From the NCBI GenBank assembly GCA_963741755.1, contig CAVUJG010000020.1, positions 8,549-72,548 of the forward strand: a DNA stretch of 64,000 nucleotides. The letters run 5' to 3'. Source of the DNA: Sva-07 sp963741755. Lineage in GTDB: Bacteria > Actinomycetota > Acidimicrobiia > Acidimicrobiales > Ilumatobacteraceae. The stretch's first letter is position 1. The number at the start of each line of letters is the position of its first letter. A program made the translations under genes and the position numbers. Of the stretch, positions 17,322 through 25,968 are shown piece after piece. Under the pieces are notes generated by a model. The model ran no database searches, was not told the origin of the DNA, and saw only the letters and a program-made list of their open reading frames with translations.

Positions 17322-19568
17322 ATGTCCACTGCCCTGTATCGCCTCGGGCGATTCGCCGCCCGTCGACCATGGCGCGTGATCGGCGCCTGGTTCTTCGTGG
17401 CGGTCGCCGTGATCGCTGCATCGTCGTCGTTCGGGCGTGAGCTCGAGGACTCGTTCGCCGTCCCGGGCCTCGACTCGCAGCTGGCCACCGATCTGCTCTC
17501 CGCCGCCCAGTCAGACCGGGCGGGTCTCACTGCTCGCGTGGTGGCGACACCGGCCGATCCGGACGTGACGTTCTTCGATTCGGCCGATGCCCGAGCGGGT
17601 CTCGCCGATCTTCGCGCAGGGCTGGCCGACCTCCCGAACGTCCTCGCGACGTCGGATCCGGTCTCGACGCTCGCGCTCGGGCCTGGCGATGCCGCCGCGA
17701 GCGGCGAGGTTTCGGCCGACGGCCGGGTCGTGCTCATTGCGATCCAGTACCCGGTGATGGAGTCGCTCGATGCCGGTGACCTCGACAACCTCAAGGACGC
17801 GGTGGAGGAGGTTCGTGCCGACTCGCCACTGCAGATCGAGATGGGCGGTGACCTGTTCCTCAACTTCGAGGAGCCCGAGAACAACGCCGCCGAGTTGATC
17901 GGGCTCGTGGTCGCGATGGTCATCCTGCTCGTTGCCTTCGGCTCGGTGATCGCCATGGGTCTGCCGATCGGGCTCGCCGTGTTCGGCCTCGCCCTCGGCA
18001 TCGCCTCGATGTCGTTGATCAACTACGTGATCGACATCCCGAGCTGGGCGCCGCAGATGGCGAGCATGATCGGGCTCGGCGTGGGGATCGACTACGCACT
18101 GTTCATCGTCACCCGCCATCGCGAGTTCCTCGCCCGTGGCATGACGGTGGAGGAGTCGGCCGGGCGTGCGGTCGCGACCGCCGGCCAAGCGGTGATCTTC
18201 GCCGGCGGCACCGTGGTGATCGCCATCCTCGGCCTCGCCGTCGCGGGCGTTCCGTTCATGACGGCCGCCGGCGTCGCGACGTCGGTGATCGTGGCGCTGA
18301 TGGTGGTCGCGTCGGTGACGCTGTTGCCGGCGCTGCTCGGGTGGAGCGGCCACGCCATCAACCGGTTCGGCATCCACCGTCGTCAGCACACCTCCGGCAC
18401 TGCCGGTGCGGGCTGGGCGCGCTGGGGGCGGCACGTGTCGCGCCATGCAGTCGTCTATGCGGTCGGTACGACGACATTCCTGCTCGCGCTCACTGCGCCG
18501 GTGCTCGACCTGCAACTCGGGTTTCCCGACGAGGGGACGCTGCCGACGAGCCGCACCGAGCGCCTGGCGTACGACCTCACCGCCGATGGCTTCGGCCCGG
18601 GCGTCAACGGCCCGCTGGTGGTGGCCGTCGACATCTCCGCCGACGCGACCGTCGTCGATCCGCTCGCCGCGGCGATCGCCACCGACCCGGGTGTGGCCGC
18701 CGTGGCTCCTCCCGAGGTCGACGAGGTCTCCGGCGTCGCCACGATCGTTGTCGTGCCGCGTTCGTCCCCGCAGGACGCCACCACGTTCGACACGGTGCAG
18801 CGCCTCCGCAGCGACGTGTTCCCCGCCGTCCTCGACGGCACCGCAGCGACGGCGCACATTGGCGGCCAGACCGCCAGCTTCGGCGACGTCGCCAACCGCG
18901 TCACCGAACGGCTCCCGTGGTTCATCGCTGCGGTCGTCGTGCTGTCGTTCCTGCTGCTGATGGTGGTGTTCCGGTCGATCCTCGTGCCGCTGAAAGCCGC
19001 ACTGCTCAACCTGTTGTCGATCGGTGCCGCCTATGGCGTGCTGGTGATGGTGTTCCAGTGGGGGTGGGGCAAGGATCTGATCGGCCTCGAGGGGCCGGTG
19101 CCGATCGTGTCGTTCATCCCGATGTTCATGTTCGCCGTGCTGTTCGGGCTGTCGATGGACTACGAGGTCTTCCTGCTCTCGCGGGTCCGCGAGGAGTACG
19201 TGGCCACCGGCGACAACGACGCCTCGGTCATCAACGGCATCGCCAGCACCGCTCGCGTGATCACATCGGCGGCGCTGATCATGATCTCGGTGTTCGCCGG
19301 CTTCGTGCTCGGAGACGACCCCGTCATCAAGATGATGGGCCTCGGGCTCGCCGTGGCGATCCTCGTCGACGCCACGATCGTGCGGATCGTGCTGGTGCCG
19401 GCGACGATGAAGCTGATGGGCGACGCCAACTGGTGGCTGCCCGGCTGGCTCGATCGTCTCCTGCCGAGGGTCGACATCGACGGTGAGACCAACCTCCCCG
19501 ACCCCGAGATGGAACCGGTTGCGGTCGGCGACGCACCTGCCGACGAGCGCGAGTTGGTCGGCGTCTGA
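17322..19568 (+). CDS. MmpL-family RND transporter
   Basis: 748-residue inner-membrane transporter, 12 predicted transmembrane segments in the duplicated MMPL layout: TM1 (about 25-45), a periplasmic loop, TM2-6 (about 190-360), TM7, a second loop, TM8-12. GLGVGIDYALFIVTRHREFL in the first half and FGLSMDYEVFLLSRVREEY in the second carry the acidic/tyrosine residues of the proton relay. Family members export lipids, siderophores or drugs. ATG 17322 has AAGGAG at ideal spacing. Divergent from the two-component system, which may control it. Confidence 0.93.
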   Translation: MSTALYRLGRFAARRPWRVIGAWFFVAVAVIAASSSFGRELEDSFAVPGLDSQLATDLLSAAQSDRAGLTARVVATPADPDVTFFDSADARAGLADLRAGLADLPNVLATSDPVSTLALGPGDAAASGEVSADGRVVLIAIQYPVMESLDAGDLDNLKDAVEEVRADSPLQIEMGGDLFLNFEEPENNAAELIGLVVAMVILLVAFGSVIAMGLPIGLAVFGLALGIASMSLINYVIDIPSWAPQMASMIGLGVGIDYALFIVTRHREFLARGMTVEESAGRAVATAGQAVIFAGGTVVIAILGLAVAGVPFMTAAGVATSVIVALMVVASVTLLPALLGWSGHAINRFGIHRRQHTSGTAGAGWARWGRHVSRHAVVYAVGTTTFLLALTAPVLDLQLGFPDEGTLPTSRTERLAYDLTADGFGPGVNGPLVVAVDISADATVVDPLAAAIATDPGVAAVAPPEVDEVSGVATIVVVPRSSPQDATTFDTVQRLRSDVFPAVLDGTAATAHIGGQTASFGDVANRVTERLPWFIAAVVVLSFLLLMVVFRSILVPLKAALLNLLSIGAAYGVLVMVFQWGWGKDLIGLEGPVPIVSFIPMFMFAVLFGLSMDYEVFLLSRVREEYVATGDNDASVINGIASTARVITSAALIMISVFAGFVLGDDPVIKMMGLGLAVAILVDATIVRIVLVPATMKLMGDANWWLPGWLDRLLPRVDIDGETNLPDPEMEPVAVGDAPADERELVGV

Positions 19569-19577
19569 TCGATCGGT

Positions 19578-20115
19578 CTACGCGACGCCGAGTCGCTTCG
19601 CGGCACGTCTGGCCGCGGCGGGGCCCGCAAGCAGACGAAGCAGGATCAGGCCGTCGATCACGGCGATCGCGGCTTCGGCCTCGGCTCGGCGTTCGCGGTG
19701 CACTTCCGGCGAGGAACAGCATCACCCAATCGATCCAGGCTTCGATCAGTTGCGGCACCAGGGTTGCGAATGGCGCCCGCCCCGTCGCGGCGAGGCCGTT
19801 GGCCTCGAAGAAGAGCGCAAAGATCTGGTCCGTCTCGTCACGGGCGAGTACGGGCCAGGCCACTCGAGCGAGTTCGAGGTGATTGGCGGCCGGCGTTGCG
19901 AACGCCGCGCCGAGGGTCTCCTGCAGCTGGAGCCCCATCGACATCACGACCTCGGTGATCAGGTCGTCCTTCGTCGGGAAGTAGTACACGACCGTGCGGT
20001 CGTTGATACCGAGCCGCTTGGCGACGCGTCCGAACGTGAGCTGGCTCAGGCCGTCGTCCAACGCGGCGGCGAGTGCCCCGTCGAGAATCTCCTGTTTGGT
20101 GTGTCGGTAGCCCAT
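19578..20115 (-). pseudogene. TetR-family repressor, single frameshift
   Basis: TetR regulator of about 178 residues. The N-terminal helix-turn-helix is typical: HTKQEILDGALAAALDDG, GRVAKRLGINDRTVVYYF and KDDLITEV. The ligand-binding domain reads to WVMLFLAG near 19710. Then a one-base shift (one G too many in GCCGG) moves the natural C-terminus EVHRERRAEAEAAIAVIDGL to another frame, ending at TAG 19578. ATG 20115 is preferred to 20139 because the latter lies inside the operator palindrome at 20129-20142. Divergent from the hydrolase gene it probably controls. Confidence 0.82.
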
Positions 20116-20128
20116 CCTGGCCTTGACT

Positions 20129-20142
20129 GTAGTGATCACTAC
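20129..20142. promoter_or_regulatory. TetR operator palindrome
   Basis: GTAGTGATCACTAC is a perfect 14-bp palindrome between the divergent tetR and hydrolase genes. A further half site TCACTAC lies at 20161-20167. This is the expected arrangement for a TetR autorepressor controlling both promoters. Confidence 0.72.
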
Positions 20143-20224
20143 GAATAGAGTCTGAAGTCGTCACTACAGATCATGCCAAACCGCAGCGCTCCCGCAGCGA
20201 CGGCAGGACCCGAGGAGTTCGAAA

Positions 20225-21104
20225 ATGCCCACGATGACCCCCGCCGAAGCATCCGACCTGTTCCGCCGCGAGCCGGACCGTTTCCTCGATGTCGGCGCCG
20301 GCGAAGCGGCGTACCGGGTCGTCGGCTCCGGCCCCGACGTCTTGTTCGTCCACGGCTGGCCGGTGAGCGCCGCGACGTACCGCCTGCTGCTCCCGCATCT
20401 CGTCGACCATGTCACGTGCCACCTGATCGACCTGCCGTCCGCTGGGTCGAGCCGCTTCGACGCCGACACGCCGATGTCGATCCAGCAGCACATCGAGTCG
20501 GTGCGCAGGGTGGTCGATCTCCTCGAACTCGATCAGGTCGCGGTGGTCGGCCACGACAGCGGCGGGATGATCGCCCGCCACGCCATGGTCGGCGACCCGC
20601 GCCTGCGTGCGATGGGGCTGATCAACACCGAACCACCGGATCCGAGCTGGCGCTTCAAGTCCTTCATCGCCGCTCGGCACCTCCCCGGTCTGAGTGCCGG
20701 TCTCGGGTGGGTGGCCGGACAAGCCGCGCCTCGTGCGGTCCAAGGCGGTGTTCGGTGATGCATTCGCCGATCGTTCACTGCTCGGCGGCGAGTTCGCGGA
20801 GTTCTTCCTTGCTCCGCTGCACGAGATCCCCGCCCGCCGGGACGCTGCGGTGAAACTGTTGCGCTCCTTCGACATGAGCCACGTCACCGATCTCACCGAC
20901 ATCCACCGTCGGCTCGACGTTCCGGTGCAGTTGGTGTGGGGTGACCAGGACCCGTTCTTCCCGGTCGACCGGGCTCGGGCGATGGTCGCCGAGTTCCCCG
21001 ACGCGCAGATCGAGGTGATCGAAGGAGCCGGACTGTTCTCGCACGAGGAACGCCCCGCCGACGTCGCCAAGGCGCTACTGCCGACGCTCACCGGAATCCG
21101 CTGA
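20225..21104 (+). pseudogene. Alpha/beta hydrolase (epoxide hydrolase/dehalogenase type), frameshifted
   Basis: About 292-residue hydrolase. Oxyanion motif HGWPVS near residue 43, nucleophile elbow GHDSGG (Asp nucleophile as in epoxide hydrolases and haloalkane dehalogenases), acid WGDQDPFFP and catalytic His in LFSHEERPADVA. The first part reads to about 20710 and the rest continues one frame later from about 20715 (WPDKPRLVRSKAVFGDAF). One G too many in the GGGTGGGTGG stretch explains the break. Divergent from tetR and its palindrome, and followed by a CoA-transferase gene. Confidence 0.8.
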
Positions 21105-21170
21105 CGAACTCGTCGTACGCCGACCACTCTGCCTTGCCTGGGTGCACTTGCGCTCGGCAAGGATGTGCTG

Positions 21171-22535
21171 ATGCAACCGGGGCACATCGCGCACGTCGCT
21201 GAACTCGGGAGACTGATGCTCGATGGCGACGTCGAGATCACGGGATCCGACCCTGCACTCGCCACGCCCTGGCCGGTCGGTGAGATCGCAGCCGTCGCGC
21301 TGGCTCGTTGTGGGGTTGCAGCGGCTCGACTCGCTCGACGGGTCGGTGGCGATCCTGGGTCGGTGCGAACCGACGTCGGTGATGCGGCTGCGGCGACGAT
21401 CGGTTTCGCGGTCATGCGCGTCGACGGCGAATCGATGGCGCGCACGAACGCCGACAATCCATGGGTGGGTCGCTATCGGTGCGCGGACGGACGGTGGATC
21501 CATCTTCACGGTGGCTTCCCGGCGCTCGCCGAACGGTTGGCGTCGCTGCTCGACCTGCCCGTCGGGGCCAACGAGGCGACGATCGCTGCGGCGGTGAGCG
21601 GGTCGGAGTCGGCCTCGCTGGAGGACGCGATCGCGAAACGGCGCGGCTGCTCGGCGATCATCCGCACCGAGGACGAATGGCGCGAACACGAACAGGGCCA
21701 ACTCGTGCACACCTGGCCGAACGTCGTGGTCGGCACTCGTGGCGTGGCTGCGTCGACGAGATGGGTGCCGTCGGCGACTCGGCCGCTCGACGGGCTCCGC
21801 GTGCTCGACCTCACCCGGGTCCTCGCCGGTCCGACCTGTGGGCGAACGCTGGCGGCATTCGGCGCCGACGTGCTCCATGTGCGCGGGCCCAACGTCCCGG
21901 TCGTGCCGGCGTTCGTCGTCGACACGGGCCACGGCAAGCGCCAGGCCCAAGCCGACTTCACAGCAGCGGATTCATTCGCAGCGCTCCGTCAGGTGGCGCT
22001 CGATGCCGACGTGGTCGTGCAGGGCTACCGTCCGGGCGTCGTTGCTCGGTATGGCCTCGACGAGGACTCACTGCGGGCCGATGGTTTCGCCGGGGTCTTC
22101 GCCTCGGTATCTGCGTTCGGCCACGACGGACCGTGGGCTGATCGCGCCGGGTGGGAGCAGCTGGCCCAGGCGGCGAGCGGTTTGTGTCTGGACCCGCTCG
22201 GCGTCGACAAACCGGTGATGCTTCCGTGCGCTGCGACCGACTACGTCACCGGTTTCGTGATGGCTGCGGGGGTCATGGAGGCGCTCGATGCATCCCTTGG
22301 CGATGGCGACGCTCGCCGTGTCGACGGCTCGCTCTGTCAGACCGCGGCGTGGATCCTGCGAGTCGGCCGACTCGGCGAGGTCACGAGTCCCTCGGGGTTC
22401 TCGCCGGAACTGCAACGATCGGAGACCGGGTTCGGGGTCGTCGACCATCTCGGTCCGTGCGTCGAGATCGACGGAATCGACGTCGGCTGGTCACATCCCA
22501 CCACACCGCTCGGGGAGGGAACATTGTCGTGGTGA
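21171..22535 (+). CDS. CaiB/BaiF family III CoA-transferase-like protein
   Basis: 454 residues. A divergent N-terminal half is followed by a typical family III core: LDGLRVLDLTRVLAGPTCGR, FGADVLHVRG, VVQGYRPGVVARYGL, SAFGHDGPWADRAG and a C-terminal ATDYVTGFVMAAGVMEAL. In characterised members a catalytic Asp sits after RxG in the segment before QAxSGL; here that segment is GWEQLAQAASGL, with Glu in its place, so classical transferase chemistry is doubtful. ATG 21171 has AAGGA upstream. Its stop overlaps the next gene (GTGA). Confidence 0.82.
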   Translation: MQPGHIAHVAELGRLMLDGDVEITGSDPALATPWPVGEIAAVALARCGVAAARLARRVGGDPGSVRTDVGDAAAATIGFAVMRVDGESMARTNADNPWVGRYRCADGRWIHLHGGFPALAERLASLLDLPVGANEATIAAAVSGSESASLEDAIAKRRGCSAIIRTEDEWREHEQGQLVHTWPNVVVGTRGVAASTRWVPSATRPLDGLRVLDLTRVLAGPTCGRTLAAFGADVLHVRGPNVPVVPAFVVDTGHGKRQAQADFTAADSFAALRQVALDADVVVQGYRPGVVARYGLDEDSLRADGFAGVFASVSAFGHDGPWADRAGWEQLAQAASGLCLDPLGVDKPVMLPCAATDYVTGFVMAAGVMEALDASLGDGDARRVDGSLCQTAAWILRVGRLGEVTSPSGFSPELQRSETGFGVVDHLGPCVEIDGIDVGWSHPTTPLGEGTLSW

Positions 22536-22831
22536 ACACCTTCGAATTCACTGCTGAGCTGTGGCGTTACACCGGGAAAGCGGCCTGGTACTTCGTGACG
22601 TTGCCCCACGACGTCGCCGACGACATCGACGAGATCACCGGTGACACACGGCGCGGGTTCGGATCGGTGCGCGTCGAGGTGACCGTCGGCGCCACGACGT
22701 GGAACACCTCGATCTTTCCCGACACCAAGTCACAGTCGTTCATCCTCCCCGTGAAGAAGGCGGTCCGACTCGCCGAGGATCTCGACGATGGCTCGCCCGT
22801 GGCTGTGCACCTCACCCTCGTCGACCTCTGA
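22529..22831 (+). CDS. DUF1905 family protein
   Basis: About 100 residues, a single beta-rich domain recognised from NTFEFTAELWRYTGKAAWYF, RRGFGSVRVEVTVG and TKSQSFILPVKKAVRL. Members often stand alone or fuse to YdeI-like domains; biochemical function is unknown. GTG codons at 22529 and 22532 are both possible; the GGGGAGGG upstream favours 22529. It overlaps the end of the CoA-transferase gene, so the two are coupled. Confidence 0.82.
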   Translation: MVNTFEFTAELWRYTGKAAWYFVTLPHDVADDIDEITGDTRRGFGSVRVEVTVGATTWNTSIFPDTKSQSFILPVKKAVRLAEDLDDGSPVAVHLTLVDL

Positions 22832-22933
22832 CGCTCCATTCGACCTGGTCAGGGAATGACTTTTGCCCCTGGGGGTATCGCGAGCCCAGGCCGACAATGG
22901 ATCCAGGCCGCGTCGGCCGAGGACGGGAGTGTC

Positions 22934-23932
22934 ATGCAAGGGCGAAGTCGCAACGTGCCGATCATCGCAGCGCTGGTCGTCGGCATCGGGATGATCGTTG
23001 CGCCGTTCGTGTTCCAGATGTTCGGGCGGGCGCCGCTCGGTGGCGACATGATCGATGACTTCGAGCCGTACATGACGATCGAAAAGGTCGAGCAGTTCCG
23101 CGGATACCTGGAGGAGATCGACGCCGCCAACACCGAGTCGATCGAATCGCTCCGCGTCGCGCTGGTCGAGTCCGGCGCCGTCGCCGAGGCGGACTACGAC
23201 GTCGTGCTCGCCTCGGTCGTCAACCTGAACGAGCAGTGGCCGGCGGTCGACGCCGACATGACCGATCTGATCGATCGCATGGAGGGAAACCTCGACAACT
23301 ACGCGGCCGTTGCCGCGCTCCCGCCCTTCCCGATGTTCCCGTGGTTCTTCGTCGTCCCCGGCGCGCTGATCGTCGTGGCCGCCGGCGTTGCGCTCTATCA
23401 GCGTCGCACGCCGTCCAACCGTGCCCGCCCCGCCCTCTGGGTGCTGTTCGGCCTCGGCATCGCCGTCACCGCGGCACCAGTCGCGTTCCAGATGTTCGAC
23501 CGAGCGCCGCAGGGTGCCGACATGATCGACGACTTCCGCCCGATGATGACTCGCGAGCGCGTCCAGGCCGTGCAGGGCTACTTCATCACGCTCGGAGCCG
23601 CCGAGGGGCAGTTGCGAGCGAACGCGCTGCCGCTGCTCGCCGAAGCCGGCGGCGACCCGACCGGATTCCCCGCGATCAGTCAATGGTCCACCGACTGGCC
23701 GACGATCCTCACCAACTTCAACCCGATGGTCGCCACGATGAGCGACAACGTCGACAACTACGAAGCCGTCGACGCCCTGCCCTCGTTCGACCTCTTCCCC
23801 TGGTTCTTCGTCATCCCGGGCGCGCTCGTCGCGATCTTGGCCCTGGTGGCCATGCGCTCGCGTCCGCCGGCCGCTGATGAGGTCGCATCTTCCCCCAACA
23901 ACCCGGTCTCGGCCGGCAAGGAGTCATCATGA
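22934..23932 (+). CDS. Membrane protein with internal duplication, function unknown
   Basis: 332 residues made of two similar halves of about 150 residues. Each half has a TM helix, then FQMFGRAPLGGDMIDDF or FQMFDRAPQGADMIDDF, an extracytoplasmic helical domain, DNYAAVAALPPF or DNYEAVDALPSF, and a closing TM helix MFPWFFVVPGALIV or LFPWFFVIPGALVA. The layout is therefore four TM helices and two similar outside domains. I know no function. The stop overlaps the ATG of the lipoprotein gene (ATGA), so the two are probably one unit. Confidence 0.75.
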   Translation: MQGRSRNVPIIAALVVGIGMIVAPFVFQMFGRAPLGGDMIDDFEPYMTIEKVEQFRGYLEEIDAANTESIESLRVALVESGAVAEADYDVVLASVVNLNEQWPAVDADMTDLIDRMEGNLDNYAAVAALPPFPMFPWFFVVPGALIVVAAGVALYQRRTPSNRARPALWVLFGLGIAVTAAPVAFQMFDRAPQGADMIDDFRPMMTRERVQAVQGYFITLGAAEGQLRANALPLLAEAGGDPTGFPAISQWSTDWPTILTNFNPMVATMSDNVDNYEAVDALPSFDLFPWFFVIPGALVAILALVAMRSRPPAADEVASSPNNPVSAGKESS

Positions 23933-24702
23933 CCAACCACCTCACCCAGCGGCGCCTCCTCGCCGCGCTCGCCGCGACCACGCTCGTGCTGGTCGCATGC
24001 GGGAGCGACGACGATGCCAGCAGCGATACCGACGCGACCACGCAGGAGACTGCCGCCGCCGACGTGACCGAGACGACCGAGGCGATGGCGGAGGAGACCG
24101 CTCCGCCTGCAACCGAGGCCCCGACCACCGAGCCGGCGGCGATGTTCGAGGGCGACCTCGTGGGCCTGTTCTCGATCGACGACGCCGTGTGCGACGCGGC
24201 TGACGTCAGTGGCTCGTACTTCCGGATGCTCCAGCCGGATGGCAACTACATCCCGAACTCCGACTCGGCGTGCGTGGACGTCACGTACTCCGGGCTGACC
24301 GCCGGAACCGACGGCGGACTGGTGACCGGGGCGTATCAGGAAGCGCCGGATCCCGCGTTCGACGACACCGGAAACGCAACTGCCGATGCGATCTTCGCTC
24401 CGGTGACGTTCTTCGCCGTCGCGTTCGCCGGTGCAACCGACGCTGCAGAAGCGACGCCGATGCTGACCGCGTCCGACGGCGTGCTCACCGGTGACGTGTC
24501 GGCGTTCACCGCCTACTACGGCGGTGGGAGCTTCAACCAGGGAGCGCCGAAGCCTGATGGCAGCGGCGACGCCCCCATGGGGACCATCGACCCCGAGACC
24601 GGCGCCTACGTGCTCGACTGGACCAGCCTGATCTCAGGAGGCTCCTTCGATGGCTTCACCGGCGTATGGCACCTCGAGGGCACGTTCACCCCGAACTCCT
24701 GA
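23929..24702 (+). CDS. Secreted lipoprotein, function unknown
   Basis: 257 residues. The signal peptide ends in a lipobox LVAC with the lipidated Cys near residue 24. A Thr/Glu/Ala-rich linker (about 28-70) leads to a beta-rich domain with two cysteines (VCDAADVSGSYFRML and SACVDVTYSG) that may form a disulfide. No known family recognised. Coupled by ATGA to the duplicated membrane protein, so the two may act together at the cell surface. Confidence 0.78.
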   Translation: MTNHLTQRRLLAALAATTLVLVACGSDDDASSDTDATTQETAAADVTETTEAMAEETAPPATEAPTTEPAAMFEGDLVGLFSIDDAVCDAADVSGSYFRMLQPDGNYIPNSDSACVDVTYSGLTAGTDGGLVTGAYQEAPDPAFDDTGNATADAIFAPVTFFAVAFAGATDAAEATPMLTASDGVLTGDVSAFTAYYGGGSFNQGAPKPDGSGDAPMGTIDPETGAYVLDWTSLISGGSFDGFTGVWHLEGTFTPNS

Positions 24703-24830
24703 ACGTCCCTACCACGTTCCCCGCCCGCCGCACAGCGGCCGCTCATGACTGGCTTTTCGCCACTCGACGGTGAGCTGCTCCCAGGCGTGCGTCGGGACGA
24801 CGGCACCCGGACTTCGACTAGCGTCCTGAC

Positions 24831-25943
24831 ATGTCGAAAGACCGAATCGATCGCCACGTCGAGTTCCGTCTGGCTTCCGTCGACGCGCTCGCCAAGGTGC
24901 TGCCCGGAGCTGCAGACGATGGTGATCTCACGGTGCTCGTGGAACACACCGTGAACCAGACGCTGCAACGGGATCTGTTCGCGGGGGCATGGGCGCAGGC
25001 ATGGGTGGAGGACGACTCGGTCGTCGTCAGCATCGTGAGCCCCGCCGGCGACCTCTCGCCGTACCGGACCAAGCTCCCGGCGTTCGTCGAAGCGGCCATG
25101 GTCGGGTTCGCCGAATACGACGTGGGTCCGCAGGAATTGAGGCTCCCGATCTCCAGCTTGGCCAACGTGAACTTGATGTTCCCGTTCGGGTTGGCGTTGG
25201 CGCGTTCCCGATCGGTGCACTTCTTGCACTTCCCACCGAGCGAGAGCAGCCAGTTCGTCGACTACCTGTACGACCCGACGACGCGCCGATGGGAGGAGAT
25301 GCTGATACTCAACGGCGCCGACCCGTTCGCCACGTCGTTGATCGAGCGGATCGTCGACCTCGTTCCCCTTGCAGCAGGCGGCGGTGACGCTGCGGACATC
25401 CGGCCCTTCGACGGTTACTTCAGCGGGTACGTCTCGGCGATGTTGCGCGTCGCTCTGTCGCGGACCGACGTCGGGGTCACTCAGCCCGTCGTCGCCGGCG
25501 GCGGCCCGGTGATGGCGTGGCTGACGGCGCAGTTCGGGCGCGAGGTGACCGGGCAGGTGGGAAGAGACCAGTTGCAGGTCCTCGATCTCGTGGTGCTGCC
25601 GCTGCTCGACGCCGACTGCCCGAGTCCGGTGTTGTGCAGCAATCATCCGAGCAAGTACTGCTTCATGCTCGACGATCCCACGACGACCCCTGCCGAGAAG
25701 GTCAGCGTGATGCGTCAGGACCTGATCGCATCAGCGTGGCAGGTGCGGATGGCGGCGGACTGGTCGCTCGATCCACGGGCGGTGCTCGATGAGCTGACTC
25801 GGTACTGGGACGAACACCCCCAGCTCGTCCAGGAGCAGGTGGAACTCCACGACGTGATGTTCGGATCGAAGCCGTCGCCGGCACCGCCCGTCACGGCGCC
25901 GCCGGTGCACCACCTCGTCGAACCGGCACCCCAGCACCCCTGA
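24831..25943 (+). CDS. Hypothetical protein, 370 residues
   Basis: Soluble-looking protein with no signal peptide and no TM segment. The fold seems mixed alpha/beta, with a proline-rich C-terminal tail (KPSPAPPVTAPPV). Two cysteines lie in DADCPSPVLCSNHP and one in KYCFML. I recognise no family. Convergent with the giant kinase-cyclase gene, with only 25 bases between the stops, so a functional link is possible but not shown. Confidence 0.65.
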   Translation: MSKDRIDRHVEFRLASVDALAKVLPGAADDGDLTVLVEHTVNQTLQRDLFAGAWAQAWVEDDSVVVSIVSPAGDLSPYRTKLPAFVEAAMVGFAEYDVGPQELRLPISSLANVNLMFPFGLALARSRSVHFLHFPPSESSQFVDYLYDPTTRRWEEMLILNGADPFATSLIERIVDLVPLAAGGGDAADIRPFDGYFSGYVSAMLRVALSRTDVGVTQPVVAGGGPVMAWLTAQFGREVTGQVGRDQLQVLDLVVLPLLDADCPSPVLCSNHPSKYCFMLDDPTTTPAEKVSVMRQDLIASAWQVRMAADWSLDPRAVLDELTRYWDEHPQLVQEQVELHDVMFGSKPSPAPPVTAPPVHHLVEPAPQHP

Positions 25944-25968
25944 CAGTCGTCCGCCGTGCACTCGTGCG

